Below, one piece after another: positions 1 to 8,151 of a stretch of 64,000 nucleotides of DNA. Source of the DNA: Clostridiales bacterium (lineage in GTDB: Bacteria > Bacillota > Clostridia > TANB77 > CAG-508); assembly GCA_019419955.1 (NCBI GenBank), contig JAHZIB010000001.1, positions 56,583 to 120,582 of the forward strand, in the 5' to 3' direction. Every line of letters begins with the position of its first letter. Within the stretch, counting starts at the first letter, position 1. A program made the translations under genes and the position numbers. The notes beneath the pieces are model-generated. The model saw nothing but the letters and a program-made list of their open reading frames with translations, was not told the origin of the DNA and made no database searches.

Positions 1-2089
1 TCTTTTTGCTTAAAAGTTCGTGCTCAAATGCATCCCTAGGATTAATACTTAGTATATTAAGTCCTTTAAGAGACTTTTTTGCTCCCATACAATAAGCAGA
101 TATGTTATAAGGAGACTGAATCTTATTAAGTGCTTCCCTAATTAATAATAAGTAACTCTCTAAATTCTCTGTATAAACCTTCAAGTCTGTATCTAGATTG
201 ATATTCAAAACCTTGTATTTATCCTTTTCGATTTCTCTATGTTTTACATTATTTATTGATTTAATTTTTGTCTTGTCATCTATTAACCCACCAAATATAT
301 TAAAATCCTTACTATTAATTATTTCTATATTGTTTTCGTATTCCCTTTTTAAATTCGTTAAATCTCTGCTTAATGGATTAACCTTTTTAGTTTTTGCTTT
401 CTCCTTCTTTACTTCTTCCTCGTCCTTTTCTATATAAATCTCAACAGCGTTGTCTTTATCCTTTTCTAATTCCTTAAATGAGTCTGGAACTTGTTTTATC
501 GCAAATATAGCATCAGTTTCATTTTTTGATAGTTTTCTTCTCTGCACTTCATCTACAATCTGACCTAAGTCTTCTAAATCTGTTTCATAGTCAAAATATT
601 TTGCCATTCTGGTCTTTTCTTTTTTTTCTCTTTCCTCGCCTTCATTCAAGTTTTGAACTTCATCCTTACTTGTAAATTTCCAAAATTCAAAAATACTTTT
701 TTTATGTTTATCAATTTCATTAATGTATAATTCTGCATTATCAATTTTCTTAGACAAAATATCTTTTTTCGTTTCGATTGCACTTATATCTAGATTTAGA
801 TTAGTATTCTCTTTCACGACCTCTTCAAGCTTGGTACAAATACTTATTAAATCTTCAATTGTATACTGCTGTTTCAAAATATATAATTCTTCTAATGCTT
901 CGTCCTTTTTTTCTTCTTCTCGTTTTTCTTTAATTATTGGCTTTTTTTCTTGCCTTACTTCTTTTTTCTTCTTAAAGAAGTATTTCACTTTTCCAAAAAA
1001 AGTCTTTTTACATTCCAAAAAAGTAGCAATTTGCCTTTGCTTTAATAAGTACTCTTCTGTTAAGTCTTCGATTATCCCCTTAAATTTATTTAATTTTCTA
1101 TTTAATTCTTTTTGCTCTTTTTCTTCATTTTTCAATCTATCAATCTTATCTAAGTATTCAACCCTTATAAATTCCGAAAGAGAATTATACTCTAGCTTTA
1201 CATTATCTTGCCAAAACTCTAACTGACTATCCTCTCCTATTTTCGTTTCAAATCTATATTCCTCTTTAGCACCTGTTGCTAATATAAACATCGCTTTAAG
1301 TAGTTTATAAAACTCTCTAGCCTCTTTTTTACTATATAAACTTATTGCATATGTACTTTTAATCTTATCATATACGCTAGTTATCCCAACAATCTTTATA
1401 AACATATTTTCTTCTTTATCATAAACCTCATAAACATTTGGCCATTCCTTTGTAAAAAACCATAAATAGTTTTCTATGTCCTCAATTTCTGATTTAGTCA
1501 AAAATGACCCTGAATACTCAAGATGGCTTACTGGTGCAAAAATAAACCTAGGTTTTCTTGCTCTCGAATTTGCAATTTTTTCTTTTAACAAATATAGTAA
1601 GGCATTATTGTCCTGTTCTTTTACAGGCACTAGCATAAAATATTTCTTTGCATAATCAGAATAGTATATCTGCCATATATAATTATTAGGATATTTTACC
1701 TCATAAGGTATTTTATCATTCAATCCCTCTTGCTCTTTTGTTATCTCTTCTACTCTTTTTATATCTAAATTTGCAATTATCTTCATGAAATTTGCAAAAT
1801 TTTCTATATTTTCTTCTTTTTTTGAATTTAAGCATGCACATAGCGGAGTAGATAATTTATATTTTTCTTTCAAGTCCGTTAACCTATCTGTAGGTGTAAT
1901 TAGCAATTCTATGTTTTTAATATTTATATATTTATATACTTTATATATTGTATCATCATATGCTTTAGAAGGTCTAAAATTCAAATTTTCACATTCTTTG
2001 AGAAATGTAGGCAATTTATTCAAATTTAGACCAATATATTCTAAGTTTTTTTCAATTGTTTTTTCACTTTCTTTAGTTGCTTTAGGCAT
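1..2089 (-). CDS. Uncharacterised coiled-coil protein (3' end outside window)
   Basis: One uninterrupted minus-strand reading frame runs from an ATG at 2089 to the window edge, at least 696 codons without a stop. An AAAGGAGA ribosome site lies about 10 bases upstream. The protein begins MPKATKESEKTIEKN. The first ~330 residues look globular (aromatic-rich, e.g. WPNVYEVYDKEENMF). The middle part (~330-600) is highly charged, rich in Glu and Lys, with repeated coiled-coil-like stretches. There is no signal peptide or obvious membrane segment. I do not recognise the family and assign no function. It appears to be transcribed alone from its own promoter, and its C-terminus is not visible. Confidence 0.8.
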   Translation of the reverse strand, partial: MPKATKESEKTIEKNLEYIGLNLNKLPTFLKECENLNFRPSKAYDDTIYKVYKYINIKNIELLITPTDRLTDLKEKYKLSTPLCACLNSKKEENIENFANFMKIIANLDIKRVEEITKEQEGLNDKIPYEVKYPNNYIWQIYYSDYAKKYFMLVPVKEQDNNALLYLLKEKIANSRARKPRFIFAPVSHLEYSGSFLTKSEIEDIENYLWFFTKEWPNVYEVYDKEENMFIKIVGITSVYDKIKSTYAISLYSKKEAREFYKLLKAMFILATGAKEEYRFETKIGEDSQLEFWQDNVKLEYNSLSEFIRVEYLDKIDRLKNEEKEQKELNRKLNKFKGIIEDLTEEYLLKQRQIATFLECKKTFFGKVKYFFKKKKEVRQEKKPIIKEKREEEKKDEALEELYILKQQYTIEDLISICTKLEEVVKENTNLNLDISAIETKKDILSKKIDNAELYINEIDKHKKSIFEFWKFTSKDEVQNLNEGEEREKKEKTRMAKYFDYETDLEDLGQIVDEVQRRKLSKNETDAIFAIKQVPDSFKELEKDKDNAVEIYIEKDEEEVKKEKAKTKKVNPLSRDLTNLKREYENNIEIINSKDFNIFGGLIDDKTKIKSINNVKHREIEKDKYKVLNINLDTDLKVYTENLESYLLLIREALNKIQSPYNISAYCMGAKKSLKGLNILSINPRDAFEHELLSKK

Positions 2090-2132
2090 ACTTTCTCAGT
2101 CTCTCCTTTCATGTTTTTTTGGGTTGAATCAA

Positions 2133-2189
2133 GAAGCATCTTTTTGCTTCAACGATTTGTATTATATCACAAAAAAATGTTTTATTCTA
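2133..2189 (-). promoter_or_regulatory. Promoter and 5' leader hairpin of the coiled-coil gene
   Basis: On the minus strand a consensus TATAAT lies at 2166-2161, with a weak -35 (TAGAAT) 17 bases upstream at 2189-2184. The leader between it and the ribosome site contains a short perfect hairpin, GAAGCA/TGCTTC (2133-2150) with a 6-base loop. The -10 match is good; the -35 and any role of the hairpin are inference. Confidence 0.4.
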
Positions 2190-2302
2190 TATGTTTATAT
2201 AATATTTATAAAGTTAAAGAAATTTCTATTTTCTTTAACTAAATGATATGTGTCACACGTGGAGCTACTTATAGCTAATAATCTGCGTATTGTAATCCAA
2301 AA

Positions 2303-2334
2303 CAATCGCCCAGAGAAATATCTCTAGGCGATTG
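2303..2334 (-). terminator. Strong hairpin terminator after RelA/SpoT gene
   Basis: CAATCGCC and GGCGATTG form an 8-bp GC-rich stem that continues into AGAGA/TCTCT across a single mismatch, with a 4-base loop. It starts 7 bases after the stop codon at 2342 and is followed on the minus strand by TTTT. A second, AT-rich inverted repeat (AGTTAAAGAAA/TTTCTTTAACT, 2212-2240) lies further downstream. Confidence 0.7.
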
Positions 2335-2341
2335 CATGCAA

Positions 2342-3214
2342 TTATAAGAGGCCAAACAGGTCAACAGGCTTGCACAAGCCAATACGGTCGTAAATCGTAC
2401 CATCAGGCAAAAGTGCAAAACCAGGCATATTGACCTTAGAAAAGTCAATGTTAATGCCAGTCTCCTTATAGCGATCAAACTTGTATGCCGTATGAGATGC
2501 GCTCCCATATTCAGCTACAATGTCCATCCCTGTTGTTCGTACTTGCAGTTCGAAAATTAAGCCATGCGGTTTCTTAAAAATTACATGCAAACTCTGATAA
2601 CCATTGTCCTTAGGATTAACAACATAGTCCTTAACATTGTTCTCAAACACTGGATTAATTAATCTCTCCTTAGGAATTACAATCCATTCTTCTTTAAATT
2701 TCTCGGGATCGAATCCTGTATCAAACACAGGCTCTGCTTCAAGTGGAATGCATCTGCTCTTCGCTACAAAAAACTCAATAATAGAGTTCATCATCTCGTA
2801 ACACAGTTTCACCGTAAATGGCGAATCTTTTTGCTCGGTACAAAGTATTACTCTGAAACCAAACACATCCAACAGTTTGTCAAGCGGATATCTCGTCTGG
2901 AAAAATAGACGAATCTTCTTGTTAATTCCTACGAAATCTTTCTGTCTGCCTTTTAAGACAACGTCTACACCATAATGCTCTGCCCAGGTGTGCAGTTGCT
3001 GCCTAAGAATATGAAACTCATTTTTGAGTTCGCTCATCTTCTCAGGTGCCAGCATGTTGTGCAGTTCTTCCAACTTATTCGCATATACCGCGTTATAAAT
3101 AGAAGAGTCATCAGTTCGCAACGCCTCAATGTACCGCAACCAGACTTCCTCTGTGGAACTGCTTGCGTAAATTGACGGTTCTAGTGGTGTGAACCGCATT
3201 TCCGTACTCAACAT
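2342..3214 (-). CDS. RelA/SpoT-domain protein, putative (p)ppGpp synthetase
   Basis: 290 aa. The centre carries a RelA/SpoT nucleotidyltransferase domain: GRQKDFVGINKKIR at ~89-102 (the R-x-K...K substrate loop), LLDVFGFRVIL at ~114-124 (metal-binding Asp) and, near residues 200-245, NPKDNGYQSLHVIF followed by FELQVRT and AEYGSASHTAYK, the classic E-x-Q-x-R and tail motifs. There is no HD hydrolase, TGS or ACT domain, so it resembles a small alarmone synthetase, with ~80 extra N-terminal residues. The usual Ser of the substrate loop is Gly. Base composition is less AT-skewed than the neighbours, and the gene has its own near-consensus promoter and terminator, suggesting acquisition. Activity is inferred from motifs only. 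Confidence 0.85.
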   Translation of the reverse strand: MLSTEMRFTPLEPSIYASSSTEEVWLRYIEALRTDDSSIYNAVYANKLEELHNMLAPEKMSELKNEFHILRQQLHTWAEHYGVDVVLKGRQKDFVGINKKIRLFFQTRYPLDKLLDVFGFRVILCTEQKDSPFTVKLCYEMMNSIIEFFVAKSRCIPLEAEPVFDTGFDPEKFKEEWIVIPKERLINPVFENNVKDYVVNPKDNGYQSLHVIFKKPHGLIFELQVRTTGMDIVAEYGSASHTAYKFDRYKETGINIDFSKVNMPGFALLPDGTIYDRIGLCKPVDLFGLL

Positions 3215-3257
3215 TGATTAAACCTCCCTTGTTTTTTTCAACAGGTTGCATATGCTT

Positions 3258-3286
3258 ATTATACCATATTTATGTAACTTATTCAA
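3258..3286 (-). promoter_or_regulatory. SigA-type promoter of the RelA/SpoT gene
   Basis: On the minus strand TTGAAT (3286-3281), a 17-base spacer, then TATAAT (3263-3258). A GGGAGG ribosome site follows about 8 bases before the ATG at 3214. The match to the vegetative consensus is near perfect. Confidence 0.65.
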
Positions 3287-3308
3287 GGCTTGTACAATAT
3301 TTCGCTTA

Positions 3309-3348
3309 GTTGCAAGATAATGGTTTTATAATATACTTGTCCTGCAAC
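3309..3348. repeat. 3'-end repeat, copy 1 (after thrS)
   Basis: Imperfect inverted repeat GTTGCAAGA...TCCTGCAAC lying just downstream of the thrS stop codon. The interior (GATAATGG, then CTTGTCCTGCAA) recurs at 52502-52535 after the lon-like gene, at 59980-60025 after pnp, and partly at 48250-48264. It is probably a dispersed 3'-UTR element; whether it terminates transcription is unknown. Confidence 0.5.
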
Positions 3349-3367
3349 ATCTATTACTATATCTATT

Positions 3368-5299
3368 CTATTTTGCAAATGTCTCAATTTCTTCAGCAAT
3401 CTTTGCAATAAACTCGTCTATATCCATTGCACCAATATCTCCGTCTTTTCTTGAACGTACACCTACTGTACCCGCTTCTTTCTCCTTATCACCTAGTACT
3501 AACATGTAAGGTATCTTCTGAAGCTGTGCCTCTCTTATCTTATATCCTATTTTTTCGTTTCTGTCATCTAGTTCTACTCTCACGCCTTTATTTTCCAACT
3601 TTTCTTTTACTTCTTTTGCATAATTTATATGAGAATCAGCTATTGGAAGAAGTTTAACCTGTACTGGTGAAAGCCACATTGGGAAAGCTCCTTTTGTTTC
3701 TTCTATTAAAAACGATATGAACCTATCAAAAGTACCAAGAATAGCTCTATGAATAACAATTGGTCTATGGGCTTTTCCATCTTCTCCTATATATTCAAGC
3801 TCAAATCTTTGCGGTAATAAAAAGTCTAATTGACATGTTGAAATAGTTATATCATGACCAATCGCAGTTTTAATTTGTACATCTAGCTTAGGTCCATAGA
3901 AAGCCGCTTCTCCTTCTGCTTCATAAAAGTTTAAGTTCAACTCTTTTAATATTTGTCTTAGTTGGCTTTCAGCATTTTCCCACATTTCGTCATCGTCAAA
4001 ATACTTTTCTTTATTGTTCTTATCTCTTAAAGATAATCTAAATGTATAATCTTCAAATCCGAAGTCTTTATAAACTGCAAGAATTAAGTTGACAACTTCT
4101 CCAAAAACCGGCTTTATTTGCTCAGGTGTAACAAATATATGTGCGTCATTTTGGCACATTTCTCTTACTCTCTCTAATCCACAAACGCTTCCACTTGCTT
4201 CATATCTAAAGTCATGTGCAAGTTCTCCAATTTTTATAGGCAAATCTCTATAAGAATGTAATGTATTTTTATATATCAGCATATGATGAGGACAATTCAT
4301 TGGTCTTAATACCATTTCTTCTGTATCCATTTTCATTACAGGAAACATATCTTCTTTATAATGCTCCCAATGTCCGCTCGTTTTATACAATGCGACATTA
4401 GCAAGTGATGGAGTATAAACATGTTTATATCCTAACTTTATTTCTTTATTCATAATATACTGTTCTAACAATCTTCTTACTGTCGCTCCATTTGGTAAAT
4501 ACATTGGAAGTCCTGCTCCTACTAGCTCATGTGTCATAAATAAATTTAATTGTTTACCTATTTTTCTGTGATCTCTTTGCTTTGCATCTTCTAATAATTG
4601 TATATATTCTTCAAGTTGACTTGCTTTCGGAAAAGCAATTCCATAAAATCTTTGAAGCATTTTGTTATGCTCGTCACCTCTCCAGTAAGCACCTGATGAT
4701 GATAAAATTTTAACAACTTTTAACTTTCCTGTGCTCTTTAAATGAGGGCCAGCACATAAGTCTGTAAACTCCCCTTGTTTATAAAAAGATATTTCTTCTC
4801 CATCTGGCAGCTCCTCTATCAACTCTACTTTATAATCTTCTCCTTGTGCTTTCATAAATTCAATAGCTTCATTTCTTGGCAGTGTATACCTTTCAATTGG
4901 TAAGTCTTCCTTAATTATTTTTTTCATTTCTGTTTCTATTTTTTCAAAATCATCTGAAGATATATTTTCTTCAACATCAAAATCATAATAAAATCCATTT
5001 TCTATCGCAGGACCTATTGCAAGTTTAATCTCTTTTCCATAAATCCTTTTTATGGCTTGTGCCATAACATGTGAACATGTATGCCAATATGCTTTTTTAC
5101 CTTCCTCACTGTTTTCAAAAGTAAGTATCTCAACTTTAGCATCATTTTCTATATTATACCTTAAGTCTCTAACTTCGCCATTTATCTTTCCACATGTAGC
5201 ATTTCTTGCCAATCCTTCACTTATCTCTTCTGCTAATTCTAGTACACTAATTCCCTTTCTAACTTCTTTTATAGAGCCATCTTTTAATGTAATTTTCAT
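3368..5299 (-). CDS. thrS: Threonine--tRNA ligase
   Basis: 643 aa, the usual length. It charges tRNA-Thr with threonine in the cytoplasm. Domain order is complete. An N-terminal TGS domain spans ~1-62. The editing domain has H73/H77 (HTCSH) and the C-x3-H pair in LCAGPH. The class II catalytic core has motif 2 (FRYEASGSVCGLERVREM), the zinc ligands and motif 3. The C-terminal anticodon-binding domain contains VGVRSRKDGDIG. The gene follows pgi by 83 bases, too short for a T-box leader, and none is visible. Start ATG has an AAGGAG site. The canonical S-G-A-L-S-G loop reads SGSVCGLERV, a mild divergence. Confidence 0.97.
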   Translation of the reverse strand: MKITLKDGSIKEVRKGISVLELAEEISEGLARNATCGKINGEVRDLRYNIENDAKVEILTFENSEEGKKAYWHTCSHVMAQAIKRIYGKEIKLAIGPAIENGFYYDFDVEENISSDDFEKIETEMKKIIKEDLPIERYTLPRNEAIEFMKAQGEDYKVELIEELPDGEEISFYKQGEFTDLCAGPHLKSTGKLKVVKILSSSGAYWRGDEHNKMLQRFYGIAFPKASQLEEYIQLLEDAKQRDHRKIGKQLNLFMTHELVGAGLPMYLPNGATVRRLLEQYIMNKEIKLGYKHVYTPSLANVALYKTSGHWEHYKEDMFPVMKMDTEEMVLRPMNCPHHMLIYKNTLHSYRDLPIKIGELAHDFRYEASGSVCGLERVREMCQNDAHIFVTPEQIKPVFGEVVNLILAVYKDFGFEDYTFRLSLRDKNNKEKYFDDDEMWENAESQLRQILKELNLNFYEAEGEAAFYGPKLDVQIKTAIGHDITISTCQLDFLLPQRFELEYIGEDGKAHRPIVIHRAILGTFDRFISFLIEETKGAFPMWLSPVQVKLLPIADSHINYAKEVKEKLENKGVRVELDDRNEKIGYKIREAQLQKIPYMLVLGDKEKEAGTVGVRSRKDGDIGAMDIDEFIAKIAEEIETFAK

Positions 5300-5382
5300 A
5301 AATATTCTCCTTCCTTTACTTTGTAGATTAGAACATTTTTTTAAATCCTTTATTAATTTTCATATCCTCAAAATTGGATTTT

Positions 5383-6693
5383 CTAATCTTCATATCCTGG
5401 TTTTCCCAGTAATTTAAACATATTTGCCTTATATTTCTCTACCCCTGGTTGGTTAAATGGATTAACACCTAATATAGAACCAGACATTCCACATGCAAGT
5501 TCAAAAAAATAAATCAATTGCCCTACATGATTTGCATCTAATTGCTCGACATTTATAACTATATTTGGTACATCTCCCTCTGTATGAGCAATTATTGTTC
5601 CCTCCATTGCCTTCTTATTAACAAAATCCAATGTTTTTCCTTCTAAATAATTCAAATTATCCAAATCATCTTCTTCATGTCTCATCTTAATATCATTTTT
5701 GCTTTTTTCTATATTTATTACTGTTTCAAACAAATTTCTTCTTCCCTCTTGTATGTATTGTCCTAGAGAATGTAAATCAGTAGTAAATTCAGCTCCTGAA
5801 GGATAAATTCCTTTTAGTTCTTTTCCTTCACTTTCTCCAAATAATTGCTTCCACCATTCAATGAAATAATGCAATTTAGGATTATATGTTACTAATAATT
5901 CTATATTTTTTTCCTTCTCATAAAGTACATTTCTTATGACTGCATACTTATAGCATTCATTATATTTTAAATTACTATCGTCATACCTATCTTGTGCAAT
6001 TCTAGCACCTTCCATTAATTCGTCAATGTCTATGCCTGCAACTGCTATAGGAAGTAAGCCAACCGCTGTCAATACTGAATATCTGCCTCCTATATTATCA
6101 GGAATAACAAACGTAGTATATTTTTCCTTATCTGCTAACTGTTTTAGCGCCCCTTTCTTTTCATCTGTAGTAACATAAATTCTACCCCTTGCCTCCTTCA
6201 AACTATATTTATTTTCCATTATTTCTCTAAAAATCCTAAATGCTATCGCAGGTTCAGTAGTTGTTCCAGATTTAGAAATAACATTAATAGATATATCTTT
6301 ATCAGCTATATACTCAATAAGTTCATTAATATAATCTGTGCTCAAATTATTTCCGACATATATTATTTGAGGTGTTTTTCTATGAGCTTTATCTTGCATA
6401 TTGTAGAAACTACTTGTTAGTGACTCTATAACAGCTCTTGCTCCTAAATAAGAACCACCGATACCTATAACTAATAATACATCAGTATCAGATTGTATCT
6501 TTGTTGCAGCTCTTTTAATTTCTATGAATTCTACTTTATTATATAATGTTGGCAAGTTTATCCAACCACAAAACTCATTTTGAACATTTGCTTTTTCATG
6601 AAGCTTTGCATGAAATTCTGATACCTGATTAGCATACTTCATAACACTCTTTTCAAAAACCCTTACGTTAGTAAAATCTATTTTAATTCCCAT
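5383..6693 (-). CDS. pgi: Glucose-6-phosphate isomerase
   Basis: 436 aa from the ATG at 6693. This start is preferred over an in-frame GTG at 6702 because the AGGAAAGGA ribosome site sits ~10 bases before the ATG but only ~3 before the GTG. It interconverts glucose-6-phosphate and fructose-6-phosphate in glycolysis. Family signatures visible: GIGGSYLGARAV, the sugar-phosphate loop VISKSGTTTEPA and the GQYIQEG region. Length fits the short Bacillota form (~450 aa). It lies just upstream of thrS on the same strand and may share a transcript. Confidence 0.95.
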   Translation of the reverse strand: MGIKIDFTNVRVFEKSVMKYANQVSEFHAKLHEKANVQNEFCGWINLPTLYNKVEFIEIKRAATKIQSDTDVLLVIGIGGSYLGARAVIESLTSSFYNMQDKAHRKTPQIIYVGNNLSTDYINELIEYIADKDISINVISKSGTTTEPAIAFRIFREIMENKYSLKEARGRIYVTTDEKKGALKQLADKEKYTTFVIPDNIGGRYSVLTAVGLLPIAVAGIDIDELMEGARIAQDRYDDSNLKYNECYKYAVIRNVLYEKEKNIELLVTYNPKLHYFIEWWKQLFGESEGKELKGIYPSGAEFTTDLHSLGQYIQEGRRNLFETVINIEKSKNDIKMRHEEDDLDNLNYLEGKTLDFVNKKAMEGTIIAHTEGDVPNIVINVEQLDANHVGQLIYFFELACGMSGSILGVNPFNQPGVEKYKANMFKLLGKPGYED

Positions 6694-6810
6694 ATCATTC
6701 ACATTCCTTTCCTAAGGTTCATTGAGGGCAATATTATTTGCAACTAAACCTTATCTATCTTTTGTATATTCCTTTTAATATAATATTATACAAATTAATC
6801 TCAATAAATT

Positions 6811-8085
6811 CTATTTTATTATTTCTTTTAAATCGAATTGCCCATCCTTTGGAGTATCTAAAAACAAGCATACATATTTATCTCCTGCATCAAACACTCC
6901 GTCGATTACAACCCCTTCAGCTCCCGCTTCAGTACTATATGGACGTTCTGCATAATAAAAAGTTTGATTTGAAATTTCAATTTCTTTTATTTCCAATGTA
7001 TCTTCCTGCAAAGCTGCCTTCAAATATTCTTCCGGAGTATAACTCTCTTTATAATTAGATTTACTGTCATTAAACACCATTATAAGCTTTTGAAAATCTG
7101 TACTTGTAGCAAACATATCATATGCATTATCATACCCCTCTCCAAACGCTCTTACTATTTGTTCATCATTTAGTATAACCATATCTTCAGGTAGCTCTAA
7201 CTTTAGATTACCAATTCCAAGTGCATACTCTCCACCTGGTTCATTGTTTGCAATTTCTTGCAATAATTGGTTTGCCTCGTCATTTGCAGTATTTTGCTCC
7301 ATAAACACTATTATAAATGCTAAAACAACAGCTATTGCAAGTACAATTAGAAAAGTTCGCAAATTTGCTATACCATACCTATACCATATACTTCTTTCAG
7401 CCTTTTCTTCAAAATAATATTGATTTGATTTCTTTTTTATAATCTCCTGTATTTTTAAGTAATCAAATAATCTCTTTGCTTTTTCTTCTCCAAAAGCTTG
7501 TACTAAATCTACCATTACTGATTCTTTTGTTATCGCATTTCTTCTTGTTGTCGCGTTTTTTTCTTTAAAGATATTTTTTACTTTTTCAATATCTTCTTTA
7601 GAAAATTGTTCAGTACTTATCTCTCTAGACAAAATTTTTATATCTTTTTCCTCAACTCCACTCTTTAACTGTTTATTTAAATTGTATATAATTACTCCAA
7701 TAACCACAGCTCCAAACAATAGTGAGATTAAATAATCAGTCATAAGTGAACCCAAAAACTCGCTACTACTGTAAATTGCTTGTATCATCTCCCACGATAC
7801 CTGTCCTAATTCATTTGCCAAATAGCAAACTGGTATTATTAAAAACATTGTTATAGTTATTGCAATAAATGATGTTATTGATAATATAATTGGCAATTTC
7901 TTATCTATTTTTGCTTTTGTGAACTTATACCCATAAAAACTACATACAACTATTATAATCGCTAGTAATGAATACATTAAATCAGCAAAAACATATAATA
8001 ATACCCAAGGTATAGCTCCAATCAAAGCTCCAATTAATGCTCCAAATATTCCTAAAAGATATTTTTTACTAATTTTTTCTTCCAT
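6811..8085 (-). CDS. Unrecognised multi-pass membrane protein next to ABC exporter
   Basis: 424 aa. About four membrane segments lie in residues 10-150, followed by a charged cytoplasmic part (~155-260) that includes a possible winged-helix-like stretch (VMVDLVQAFGEEKAKRLFDYLKIQEII). A single membrane helix follows at ~275-295 (FLIVLAIAVVLAFIIVFM), then an outside domain of ~120 residues ending DLKEIIK. I do not recognise a family. It lies 66 bases after the ABC permease on the same strand and is probably co-transcribed, so it may sense or assist what the transporter exports. That role is inference from position. The gap upstream contains a dispersed repeat. Confidence 0.8.
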   Translation of the reverse strand: MEEKISKKYLLGIFGALIGALIGAIPWVLLYVFADLMYSLLAIIIVVCSFYGYKFTKAKIDKKLPIILSITSFIAITITMFLIIPVCYLANELGQVSWEMIQAIYSSSEFLGSLMTDYLISLLFGAVVIGVIIYNLNKQLKSGVEEKDIKILSREISTEQFSKEDIEKVKNIFKEKNATTRRNAITKESVMVDLVQAFGEEKAKRLFDYLKIQEIIKKKSNQYYFEEKAERSIWYRYGIANLRTFLIVLAIAVVLAFIIVFMEQNTANDEANQLLQEIANNEPGGEYALGIGNLKLELPEDMVILNDEQIVRAFGEGYDNAYDMFATSTDFQKLIMVFNDSKSNYKESYTPEEYLKAALQEDTLEIKEIEISNQTFYYAERPYSTEAGAEGVVIDGVFDAGDKYVCLFLDTPKDGQFDLKEIIK

Positions 8086-8097
8086 TATTTTTACCTT

Positions 8098-8143
8098 CCT
8101 AACCCGAACAAATTTATGCTCTTAATAAAATTTATATAATAAT
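8098..8143. repeat. Diverged copy of the AATTTATGCTCT repeat
   Basis: CCGAACAAATTTATGCTCTT followed by AATAAAATTTATATAATAA closely resembles the core of the 82-bp direct repeats at 24625 and 24790 (CGAGCGAATTTATGCTCTAA...). Here too it lies directly upstream of a minus-strand start codon. Its role is unknown. Confidence 0.4.
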
Positions 8144-8151
8144 CTTTTGAA

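Noticed and set aside
198..2246. Three hydrophobic plus-strand reading frames at the left edge
   Set aside because: They are antisense to the uninterrupted minus-strand frame 2089-1; runs of Phe/Ser/Leu are typical shadows of Lys/Glu-rich genes.
5300..5382. T-box riboswitch upstream of thrS
   Set aside because: Only 83 bases separate pgi and thrS, and no specifier loop or TGGN antiterminator motif is visible.
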